From the IMG/VR virus record IMGVR_UViG_3300044630_005305, positions 1-36,731 of that record: 36,731 nt of DNA; one strand, given 5' to 3'. Numbering within the stretch: the stretch's first letter is position 1; every line of letters starts with the position of its first letter. Positions 1-9,300 of this stretch are shown piece after piece. The stretch is from a virus. Position numbers and translations under genes: made by a program. Under the pieces are notes generated by a model. The model was not told where the DNA came from. It did not search any database and was given only the letters and a program-made list of their open reading frames with translations.

Positions 1-83
1 TCACCTTTGTTAAAGTAATCTTTAACACCGTGAAATCCAATTTTTAATAGGTTGTTTCCGTCAACCAATAACGTCTTTGTCAT
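1..83 (-). CDS. 5'-3' exonuclease (FEN/T4 RNase H-like), N-terminal fragment
   Basis: Partial gene, cut by the left window edge. An ATG whose complement is at 81-83 opens a frame of 27 codons reading MTKTLLVDGNNLLKIGFHG and then VKDYFNKG. The LLVDGNNLL segment is the typical first beta strand of PIN/FEN-fold nucleases, where this Asp is a metal ligand. In T4 the member is RNase H, which removes RNA primers and flaps at the lagging strand. The gene follows uvsX on the same strand after a 21-base gap, so it belongs to the replication/recombination operon. There is no Shine-Dalgarno sequence; the leader is AT-rich. Only the N-terminus is visible, so the rest of the family signature cannot be checked. 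Confidence 0.7.
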   Translation of the reverse strand, partial: MTKTLLVDGNNLLKIGFHGVKDYFNKG

Positions 84-104
84 TTCTGTATTATTACAGG
101 GTTC

Positions 105-1112
105 TTACTCTACTTCTTCTTTTTCTGCTTTCAAATCAAAGTCGCCATCAACTCCAATTATTTCTTTCCAATACTCCGCATATTCTTTTTTGTATTGTTC
201 AATTGACGCCTTCTCTTCTGACGCCTCTTTTCCTGGTAAAAATCCGTGTGGCGTTACAATGATTTTACCGTCTTCAAATCCAAGCCCATTAATGTGGTTT
301 TTCATAACCGATACCTTTGTTCTTGATGCAAACTTAACTGTTCGTTTGTCTTTTGTTGCTGTGATTTTAGTTGTTCCCGCACCTTTTTGATTTCCAAACA
401 AGAAAACTAAAGATGAGTTTAACCAAATTGCTTCACCTCCCTTAGCTTTAATTTTAGGTTGTCCGAATGGATTGTCAGGTAACTCTACCCAAGGTTGGTT
501 TACAATTATAAGGGTATTTTCATACTTAGAATCTGCTTTACGTGAACCTGAAATTCTTTGATTAATGCCCATACCAATTTTGTCAGCCAAAACACTTGCG
601 TTGTGTTGTTTACCTCCTTTACCTTCATAAGTCATTTTACAAGGTACAGAACCAACCGAATCCCACATAATACATAGTGAATAGTCTAAATCACCTTTTT
701 CTTGAGCATCTAACAAATCGTTAATGTAATCAGTGATTTGTTCAATGTAATCAAAGTTATTATTAAAGATGTAAAAACCATCCCATTCTAACTCACCTGT
801 TTCAGTATCAACAACTTCCTCACATTCAAACCCCATAAGTTTAGCATGTTCAAAAGACCACTTCTGTTCTGTAATGATAAAAACAGGAAGTATTCCTTTC
901 TTTTGAGCATCAACCGCTGTTTTAACTAAGGCGGTTGTTTTACCTGTATCTGAATGTCCTAAAAACATATTGATGTGCCCCATAGCAGGACCTGGTAGTC
1001 CAACAGCATCTAAAAACGGTGCACCAAGATCAAAAAATCTTTGTGGTTTATATTTTGCAGACGTAGAAAACTTTTTCTTTAATGAACTAAAATCATTCTT
1101 CTTTATTGCCAT
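105..1112 (-). CDS. uvsX: UvsX-like RecA-family recombinase
   Basis: 335 residues, full length for a RecA/UvsX recombinase. The protein would coat single-stranded DNA and drive strand exchange for recombination-dependent replication and repair. Seen in the sequence: Walker A GHSDTGKT (residues 52-59), a candidate catalytic Glu in FIITEQKW (about residue 82), Walker B YSLCIMWD (144-151), and a Gly/Lys-rich loop after it (about 160-170) that fits DNA-binding loop L1. The C-terminus is acidic and charged, ending in EKEEVE. The start at 1112 overlaps the end of the upstream 98-codon gene by 20 bases, so translation is probably coupled; gp32 lies just before that. This arrangement (gp32, small gene, uvsX, exonuclease) supports a functional recombination operon. 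T4 UvsX works with UvsY; no UvsY was recognised here. Confidence 0.92.
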   Translation of the reverse strand: MAIKKNDFSSLKKKFSTSAKYKPQRFFDLGAPFLDAVGLPGPAMGHINMFLGHSDTGKTTALVKTAVDAQKKGILPVFIITEQKWSFEHAKLMGFECEEVVDTETGELEWDGFYIFNNNFDYIEQITDYINDLLDAQEKGDLDYSLCIMWDSVGSVPCKMTYEGKGGKQHNASVLADKIGMGINQRISGSRKADSKYENTLIIVNQPWVELPDNPFGQPKIKAKGGEAIWLNSSLVFLFGNQKGAGTTKITATKDKRTVKFASRTKVSVMKNHINGLGFEDGKIIVTPHGFLPGKEASEEKASIEQYKKEYAEYWKEIIGVDGDFDLKAEKEEVE

Positions 1113-1389
1113 CTTGTTGTTCGTTTAATATTTTTAACATGTCTTCAGTTACTTCAAACTTTTCATCTCTTTTAGTGTTGTATTTATACACCGTTTCCAA
1201 CATTTCTAATTTATCTTTAGCGTTTGTCATTTTTTCAATAAATTTATCCATTTCTTCTAAATGTTGTGGGTGTTCACCAATACCAACAGGGTTATTAAAG
1301 TAAACAAGAAGTGTTGCCTCGGCTTCAGCCATTTCTGACCTATATTTCAAGGTCAGGGCTTCATACATTTTTTCTGATATCTTATTCAT
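1093..1389 (-). CDS. small helical protein between gp32 and uvsX
   Basis: 98 residues, not assigned to a named family. The sequence is rich in Glu, Lys and Met and looks almost wholly alpha-helical, with a helical hairpin interrupted by the loop NNPVGIGEHPQHLEEMD (about residues 32-48). It ends within uvsX (20-base overlap) and begins only 10 bases after the gp32 stop, so all three are probably co-transcribed and translationally coupled. By position it could be a recombination accessory or loader protein (the role of UvsY in T4), but there is no sequence signature for that; this is inference from context only. The start ATG at 1389 has no Shine-Dalgarno sequence and follows an AT-rich leader. 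Confidence 0.75.
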   Translation of the reverse strand: MNKISEKMYEALTLKYRSEMAEAEATLLVYFNNPVGIGEHPQHLEEMDKFIEKMTNAKDKLEMLETVYKYNTKRDEKFEVTEDMLKILNEQQDGNKEE

Positions 1390-1399
1390 AATTTATAAA

Positions 1400-2254
1400 T
1401 TAGAAAGGTAATTCTTCTGACGGTTCGTCATCTGCTTGTGGGTCCACAATTGGTGTTTCTACTTTAGTTTCGTTACCTCCTCCAAGTGAAATTTCTGCTT
1501 CTTCACCATATACATATTTTTTAAGCTCGGAACTCCACATTGGTGTTTCACCAACTGCAACTGCCTCTAAATATTCTACAGGTTTTTTAGAGTAAACGTC
1601 TTTCCAAGTAAGTTCATCTGAAATCCATCCTTCCATAATTCCACTATCTGTGTGAATTGGTGCTGGGTCGTCATACATAATAGTTTGAACTACAGTGTAT
1701 TCTTTACCTTGTGGTGTTTTTGCCTTAATAAGTTCGATGATTAGATCACGTCCTTTTTCAGAATCTGTTAAGTCACCTTTTGCTTTCCAAATAGGTAATA
1801 TTTTATCCAATACACCTTCTTGTTTGTAGTTGTGTTTAAATCTCCAAAACTTAACCCCATCTTGTTCATTATCTCTATCAATAACTTTTACAATATAAAA
1901 TAGACGTGAACGGTACTGTGAAGCCAATTCTTTGTCTTCTTTCTTCCCTGTAGCAATAAGTTCATTATAAACTTCTGTCAATGGAGAACGTTCGTTGTCG
2001 TTTTTATCAGGATCATATAATTTAACCCATTGTCCGTTAACTTGAATTTCGTGATACCAAACTTCTACAAATGGTGAAGAACCATCTTTTGTAGGTAGAA
2101 TACGAATTCTTCTTTGTGCTGATTTTTCATTTTTTTGAAGTGCTGCAGAAAAGTATCTTTTCATTCTGTCTTCTTGTGAAATGTTTTGTCTTTGTGAACT
2201 CGGTGTTGAGTTCTTTTCGTACTGTGCAAGTACTGCGTCAATTGAATTTGCCAT
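1400..2254 (-). CDS. gp32-like single-stranded DNA-binding protein
   Basis: 284 residues, close to T4 gp32 (301). It would bind and protect single-stranded DNA and organise the replication and recombination proteins. The N-terminal basic region (residues 20-50, with KRYFSAALQKNEKSAQRRIR) is followed by the core with WYHEIQVNGQWVKLYDPDKN (about 66-85) and FYIVKVIDRDNEQDGVKFW (about 120-138), matching the OB-fold core of T4-like SSBs. Two oddities. The protein has no cysteine at all, so the zinc ribbon of T4 gp32 (one His, three Cys) is absent. The acidic tail ends in DDEPSEELPF, like the DDIPF tip of bacterial SSB rather than the T4 tail. It has its own sigma70-like promoter upstream. Confidence 0.85.
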   Translation of the reverse strand: MANSIDAVLAQYEKNSTPSSQRQNISQEDRMKRYFSAALQKNEKSAQRRIRILPTKDGSSPFVEVWYHEIQVNGQWVKLYDPDKNDNERSPLTEVYNELIATGKKEDKELASQYRSRLFYIVKVIDRDNEQDGVKFWRFKHNYKQEGVLDKILPIWKAKGDLTDSEKGRDLIIELIKAKTPQGKEYTVVQTIMYDDPAPIHTDSGIMEGWISDELTWKDVYSKKPVEYLEAVAVGETPMWSSELKKYVYGEEAEISLGGGNETKVETPIVDPQADDEPSEELPF

Positions 2255-2293
2255 AGATTTTTGTTTTTAATTTATACTCTTTTATCTATAACA

Positions 2294-2321
2294 ATTATAA
2301 TCGATTTTTGTAAAATGTCAA
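2294..2321 (-). promoter_or_regulatory. sigma70-like promoter for the gp32-uvsX operon
   Basis: On the minus strand TTGACA (complement at 2316-2321) and TATAAT (complement at 2294-2299) are separated by exactly 16 bases. The start of transcription would fall near 2287, about 30 bases before the gp32 ATG. The same bases also read TTTG-N19-TATAATTG, one mismatch from the Bacteroidota pattern TTTG/TAnnTTTG. It lies directly downstream of the terminator at 2324-2345, so it insulates gp32 from upstream transcription. A promoter for host polymerase fits an early/middle gene. Confidence 0.7.
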
Positions 2322-2323
2322 AT

Positions 2324-2345
2324 AAAAAAGGGGACTTCCGTCCCC
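2324..2345 (-). terminator. rho-independent terminator
   Basis: On the minus strand the RNA would form GGGGAC-GGAA-GUCCCC: a 6-bp GC-rich stem (2330-2335 with 2340-2345) closed by a GGAA tetraloop and followed by six U (complement of 2324-2329). It stands just after the stop of the 244-codon gene at 2356 and just before the gp32 promoter. Confidence 0.88.
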
Positions 2346-2355
2346 GTTTATAAAA

Positions 2356-3090
2356 TTATAAAATTCTTCTTTTTTGTTTTTTTCTTGACTCTTTAATTTC
2401 GTCAAATTCATTAAATGTTCCTTTTATTTCATTTGGCGAAAATTCTTCTACCTCATCTGATGTTAAAACATATTCATTTTTACCCGTATCTTCCATTTCT
2501 TGTTTTTTATCGTCAAAAAAGTCTGTTAATTTTTGATTATATGGGTATGAGTCTAAAGATCTTAACATAAGCTTTTCTTCAGGTGTTTTTTCACGATATC
2601 TATCAAATTTTGTTTCTAAAGAATTTATTTTGTCCATTATTTGATCCATATGGCTTAACTTACTTTGTAAATCATCAAGTTTAGTAAACAAGTTATTCAT
2701 AAACTCTTCTTGTTTTGTTTTGATATCTTGTTGTGTTGTTACTAAATCAGTAATGTCTATTTCCTCAGCATCTCCTTCAGTGCCTTCATCACTTGTTTCA
2801 TCTGTAACTTCTTCTACATCCGGATCATTTTCTACATCAACAGGTTCGGGTACTTCTGTACCTGCCCCTCCCTCTGCCGGTGGTGTTGCCCCTGCGGCTG
2901 GTGGTGTTGCTCCTGCGGCTGGCGCTCCAAGATCGGCAGGCGGTGCAGGTGCCCCTGCATCAGGTGCTCCCGCATCAGGTGCACCTAAATCTAAACCTGC
3001 ATCTTCAGGTGCTGGTTGTTCTTTAATAATATACTTATTGATTTCATTAAATCTTTTTAACTCCTCAATTATTTTTTTTTCTAAACTCAT
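2356..3090 (-). CDS. Ala/Pro/Gly-rich acidic protein with coiled coil
   Basis: 244 residues, function not recognised. Three parts can be seen: a short charged N-terminal helix (MSLEKKIIEELKRFNEINKY), a low-complexity segment of DAGAP/PPAAGAT-type repeats (about residues 28-75) running into a very acidic stretch (about 80-115), and a predicted coiled coil (about 118-170, QQDIKTKQEEFMNNLFTKLD onward). The C-terminus is basic (SRKKQKRRIL). It is followed by a strong terminator and preceded, 11 bases away, by the 75-codon gene. A flexible acidic linker joined to a coiled coil occurs in scaffold, core or virion-associated proteins, but this is only a suggestion. Confidence 0.75.
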   Translation of the reverse strand: MSLEKKIIEELKRFNEINKYIIKEQPAPEDAGLDLGAPDAGAPDAGAPAPPADLGAPAAGATPPAAGATPPAEGGAGTEVPEPVDVENDPDVEEVTDETSDEGTEGDAEEIDITDLVTTQQDIKTKQEEFMNNLFTKLDDLQSKLSHMDQIMDKINSLETKFDRYREKTPEEKLMLRSLDSYPYNQKLTDFFDDKKQEMEDTGKNEYVLTSDEVEEFSPNEIKGTFNEFDEIKESRKKQKRRIL

Positions 3091-3101
3091 TCTAAGTTTT
3101 T

Positions 3102-3329
3102 TTATCCGTTAAGTAATGTCTTTACTCCTGTTGGAGTTTCAACTTTTAGTGTTCTGTTTGTTTTAACAGTATTATCAAATCTTTCAATTAAACCATCTTT
3201 TATTCTTATAGTATAACAATCGCCCGTATCCAAGTCACATACTTGTTTGTGTTCACTATCAATTTGTTTCTCAATTGTTCTTGTATCTTTTTTTAGATAT
3301 TCATCAAGAATTGTTTTAACATTGCTCAT
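3102..3329 (-). CDS. small hypothetical protein
   Basis: 75 residues, not recognised. An N-terminal charged helix (residues 1-28) is followed by a beta-rich half with VCDLDTGDCYTIRIKDGLIE and a C-terminal LKVETPTGVKTLLNG. The two Cys flank a DTGD turn and could form a small metal site or remain free. The start at 3329 is preceded 10 bases upstream by the recurrent TATTTATTATAA element, so it probably heads its own transcript with the 244-codon gene 11 bases downstream. It follows the hub gene on the same strand. Confidence 0.7.
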   Translation of the reverse strand: MSNVKTILDEYLKKDTRTIEKQIDSEHKQVCDLDTGDCYTIRIKDGLIERFDNTVKTNRTLKVETPTGVKTLLNG

Positions 3330-3339
3330 AATATTATTT

Positions 3340-3353
3340 TTATAATAAATATA
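3340..3353 (-). promoter_or_regulatory. TATTTAT element before the 75-residue gene
   Basis: Reads TATATTTATTATAA on the minus strand, ending 10 bases before the ATG at 3329. One of about ten such elements (see findings); possible late promoter. Confidence 0.4.
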
Positions 3354-3359
3354 TCACTA

Positions 3360-6300
3360 CTACGGAACTTCGTTATCTGCTAAGAAATTTTTAGATGCTT
3401 TAGTAAATATTTCAACAAATGATTTATATGCTGGATTATTCATTTTTGGTCTATCAATTTTAAACTGACTATAAATTTCGTTAGCGTTTTTACCATTACC
3501 ACTTCCGTTATATGGATTATCCCAATCATATTCTAACTCACCAGTAAACATAAATGGTCTATCCCAAGAATAATACTTTATTTGAAATAGGGTAACTCCC
3601 ATTCTTAACTGTTTCATTTCTACACAATTTAAGCTACAGTTAGTTAATCCAGAAATTGCAATATCATTTAGTACATCTGTTTCAGTGTTTAAAGTATATA
3701 ATTTTTTAATTATTGGCATAAAAGAACTATAAAAAGAATCTAAAAATGATATGGATTCGTTAAAGGTTAAAAATGCTACTATAGGTCGACTTACACCATT
3801 AAAGTTGGCACATACTTGACTTTTAATTCTACTATCTAAAGTTCCACCCCAAGGTTTTGCTGTTAAGATGCTAAATAAATTATAGTTTTGACAAGTAACA
3901 TATGTACTTTGTACTGTTGAAACATTAGAAAAATACGGTGTAGACGCCAACGCATATAGATATGCACCCAATATTTTTGATGTTGCTATAGTTTTAGTAT
4001 TGGTTTCTAAATCTGTTAAAGATATTGTTGTCGCGGTTGAGGATGTAAACGGTATTGATGCATACTCAGGATGAACTTTTTCATAACAATCTTGTGTTGG
4101 GGTTACTTCTAAACTAGATAAATTTGTATTTGTGTATGCCGTTGTTGATAAAACATTGGGTGGACGTGATTTTAATGTAATTTTTTTCCAATTTTCTTTA
4201 AACTGTCTATTAATAGAAGTAGTAAAACTATCCGGTTTTGGTAACGAGTATAGTGGCATTCTTATCCCTGTAAAATCAGTTACAAAATTACCAGGTTGTA
4301 TTGAATGTGTCACTTCTGTAATCCAATAAGGACCGTAAAATAATGGCACATATCTTAAATTAAAGTACATGGTTGGTTGTATCATAGCATTACCCATTGA
4401 TGTAACTTTACAAGTGTACGATCTTGTTCTGTATATATCATAAAGAGAAACTGTTTGTTGTGCAACTGTGTCCCCAGCGGCGCTAGCACCTAATTGTTCA
4501 TAAATTTTAAATGATTCTGCGGTGTTTTTCTTTTCAGACATATCTAATTGAACGTCGCTAAAAATATTTTGATTTAAAATACCGAAATCAACATTAAACC
4601 CTACCACTCTATTTGATTTATTAAAATCAACATCTTTACTTGGTATACTAAGTGGATTAGTTGTACTTCTTAAATCAAAAGCATCATTACCAAATCTTGT
4701 AAAGCTGGCATCATTTGTTGATAAGTTTTCTGATGGTTTACCAACATACGTAATTAAAAATCTTGGTCTAGAATCAATATAATCAACATTTAGATACGTA
4801 CCAAATAAAGAATTAGGAATTTCAGGTGGTATTGGTATTCCTTTTTTTATTGCGTCTTGTATACCATAAAAATTTATATAAGAGGATAATGCGAAAAATA
4901 TACATTGATTGTCTGATAATATGGTACTTATAAAGTCCATTAAGGTTCTATTATCTTGATTTTTTAAATATCTATAAATTTCATCGGTACTTATAGTTAA
5001 CTCATCTCCAATATCACTATTGGCTCTATCTTGAAAAAGAAAATCCTCAAAAAATACTTTATCCTTAAAGTCACTTCCAGCAACCCATTTATCATTGAAT
5101 GTTTTAAATGCACTATATTGATTTAATTTTAAAATATTACCACTGTAAGCCGTTCTTGTTGTTTTTTTACTACTAGTATTTGGTAAATTATTCCTTAAAT
5201 ATTGTAAGGTTCTGTTAACCATAGATTTTTGTAATATTTTTTGCTCATTTAATAAATTTGTTAATGAGGTTTTAAATAAAATAGGTGTTAGATTTGGGTT
5301 ATCATTTTTCTGTGTGGCATACATTTTAATTAATGGTGATAACTCAATAACATTATCTTTTGTAAATTTTATTTTATTATCAATAAAAAAAGAAAATATT
5401 GTTGACGCCGAATTACTTAACGATATACCACTGATAGTTGAATCTCCAACCCTTTTTAATAATTCGTCCCATGCCTCTCCAAAATCCGGTTGTTGTACTA
5501 TTTGTTGTTGTAATTGTATAAATGAAACATTAGGTGGTAAATTATTACCATATATGTCGTATGTTTTTTTATTACTTGGTAGATAATCGGGATTATCTGA
5601 AAAATTATTAAAAACGTATCTATTAAAATTTGTTGGGTTCCCTATCTTTAATAGACACTCAAAGTCTAAAAATTCTTTTACTTTTCCATTTATTCCATTT
5701 AACTGACTTTCGGCTAAATTTTTAGATGCTAATTCTTCAGTGCTTGTATCTATTGTTTTATCAACTGTAAAAATATTTAAAAGTTGTTTAATTAAACTTT
5801 TTTCTTTAATATTTTTTATTGTTCCTGCCGGTTGATTTATTTCTCCTTTTAAGGTTAAAGAACTTGTTGGTATGTTTGGATCACAAAAATCTAAAAATAA
5901 TTTTTCAAATTTATCTAAAACTTCAGGACTAAATATGGAAAATATTTCATCTATTTTTGAATAAGTTGATTGTGGGTTTGCCAAATTAAATGACAATTGT
6001 TCGGATACTTGTGGGTTTATTATTTTTAAATACTCATCAACTAATGGTCTTTTAGGTGCTACACCACCATTATTTTTAAAGTACCCAAAATGTGAAGCAC
6101 CCCATAATAATCTCACACTACCGTTGTACATCCCATTATTATCGAACAATTCCTCAGTAAGTTTATTATTTGAGTTAACGCACTCAAACTTTGTTTGATT
6201 TAATGGTATACCACCAAGAGAAGGCATTAATAGATACCCTCCATACCCACTTGGAAAATCGGTGTTATTTTCTCCGTCAACAAATTGAAAATAATTATTT

Positions 6301-9300
6301 ACGTTAATAGTTCTTTGTAGGTTGTTTGTATCTGAACTTAAAGGTAGTTGAAATGACGCTCCGTTATTAATACCAACTTTAACTTTTTTATTATTTAAAC
6401 CATTAAATACATCGTTTATTGAATACCCAGTAAATAAATCATTATTTGTCATAACATAATAAAATGAATTCATTAACCTTGGGTAGAAACCTAAATTAAT
6501 TTGGTCGGCATTATAAGTGGTCGTGGTATTTGGTATAGTTGCTACGGTAGTTGTTTGTTGACTAACATTGACAACTTGATTACTAAAATTTGTATACTGA
6601 TATTGTTTTTGTTGATTTTGAAAATCAGGGTCGAAGTTATATTTAAAATCGAAATCAACCCAAATATTATCTAATATGTCAACCCCATTATCTACAAAAT
6701 TTTTATATCTATGCCATATTGATCCGTATTTTAATACCCAAGCATATGGTAATTGGTGTATTGACGAAAATTTTGTAAACGTCGCATACAAATAATCTAA
6801 ATCGCTTGTAACGTTACCATTTATTTTTTTTATTTTTTCTTTTGTTGTTATTAATGGTAGAGAATTTAAAAATAGATATCCTAAACCAACAAATGGTTTT
6901 TTGTTACCTATTTTTTTTAACGTTTCTCCAACAATAAAAGAATTAGAAAAAAATGGTGTATTTAATAATGATGTTGTTTGTATATTTGTTCCTAAACTTC
7001 CTGAGTATGATGTGCCTAAATTATATAAAGTTTCAGTAGAATATAAATTTGATGTCTTTCTATTTAAATAGAAATCTTTTACAGCATCCCTTGTTGTTGC
7101 AACAATAGGTGGATTAATTGATGCGTCAACTAAAATCCCAGTATTATTAGGTTGTAGATATGTATTACTAACAATTAATTTATTTTCAAATCCGTTATTT
7201 GTTGTTAGTCTTGAAATTATTTTTTTATTTTGATCATATACAAATGAATTTGTTGTTTGATTGGCGTCTCTTACAGAACCGATTGAATTTCCATTCGCTA
7301 AGTTAGTTTTTAACCAATTTAAATTATTAAAAGGAAATATAGTTAAAAAATTAGTATCATTTGTTTTAGTATCTTTAAGAAATTTATCAATATTTTCAGT
7401 TAATTTATTTGCGTAATCTATACTTTTAGTTGTGTTTGTTAATTGATCCACGCTATATATTTCAGTCGTATCTATAAAATAGTTTTTAATGTAATCAGTA
7501 ACATATATATCATTTCTAAATAACCCCCATTTGTTTACTTTTGAGCTATCGTACATTTGTGTCAGTAGTTCCTCATATGTAGTTACATTATTTTTTAATA
7601 ATTCAGGTAAAATAAGATCACCTTCAGCCGCAATTTTTGCGTTTTCACCTTCAAATTCTCCATAAAGTTGATCAATTGAATAATCTTTTACACCGATACG
7701 AGCAAAATTAGAGTAATTAGAATTTAAATAACTTCTTTCCCATAACTCATAAAGAAACGATGAGGTTGCTAAACTACCAAAAGGTTGTGTTTCATATGGG
7801 AATTCAATTGCGTTTGGAGAAACGAATTTAATAACCGTACCATTATTTGTTGCATTTAACGGAGGTGTTGTTGTTTTTTCTTTTTCCGCTGTTCTTGCTA
7901 AATACTCTTCTGTAAAATCAACTTCAGGCCATGTTTCATAATTAGCTCCCGATTCAAAGTCTTTTGAGTCGGTATCGCCAATATATTTTATTACGTATAA
8001 TTCCCTACCATCTTTTTGTGTTTCTTTTTCATAATATTGAGGCCAAGGATAAACAAAATTTCTTTTATCTAAAGTGCCGATATTTGTCGTATGTGGTTCA
8101 ACATTTGGTGTTTTATTTTCTAAAATAACTTTTAGTCTTTGTGGATTGTACCTTTGTTTCCATGCTCTTTCATGTACATCATCCATCATTCTATAATATG
8201 TTTCAGCATTTGCCATTATAACGGCAAATAAATTTCTTATAGTTGGTGAAAATCCTAATCCGTCGGTACTCTTAGCCGTCCAATCCTCAAGAATTTTCGC
8301 TAAAACATCTTCAGCATTGGCTTCTTTTGTGTCAAGCTCAGAATTTGCGTTTTGAATTATGTCAATATAAGAACCAGGTTTTATGTTTTTATTACCTAAT
8401 TTTTCTTGTTCACCGTAAACATAAAATGGCACAGGTTCTTCTTTGTATGTATTAGTTGTTGGATCATATTCATATATACCCAATAAACCTGTAGCCGTAT
8501 TATCTCGTATAAATTTATCAAGTTCATCATTAGATGGTAATTTACCTTCTCTAGCAAAATAGGTTTTTTCCCAAAAATTAGTTCTATCATTAAAATAAGA
8601 TGAAATTGATTCTTCTTTATAAATAATTTTCATCATATTATTAGCATTCCATTCTGTGTTACCTATTTTAATAGGACCACCTAACTCATAAACATTATTA
8701 TCTTTATCTGTAACTTTTTTTGTTCCTCCTTCACCAAAGGCTTCATTACTTTTTAATTTGGTTTCTAAATATCCTTGTAAAGCCGATAAAACATTATTTT
8801 TAATTGTCGATCTATCCGCTTTACTTATAAATGATTTATATGGTATGTGTATTAACCCATTTATTACAAAAATTTTACTCTTATCTAAGTACTTACTTAA
8901 CATGTCCGTATAAACTACTTGATCCATGTTTTTTAAATTTTCTCTATAATCATTAATATCATTAACTATAGAAAACTCGGTTGATGCTAATTTTTTATTT
9001 AAATTTTCTGTAAAATTTTCTAATTTCTTTTCTAACCCCTCTAAAGTCATTGGTGAGTCTTTAACTAAATTCCATAAATCTGTACCGATTAAACTTCTAC
9101 TATTATATTCTGTATAAACTTCTTTTAATTTTTGTAACCCCATTGTTGTTGTTACATCTACTTTAGTCACATTTCCAAGACTATCTCTTTTACTAATACT
9201 ATAGGTTGTGGGGTACATTTTAGGGGTATATCTTAAATTACCTAATGTTGTATCAAATAGAAGTGCATTGAGTTTACCTGTTAGTTTTAATGATATTGAA

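Noticed and set aside
52-390. Plus-strand open frame of 112 codons opposite uvsX
   Set aside because: Lies wholly opposite uvsX and the start of the exonuclease gene; Ser/Phe-rich antisense composition.
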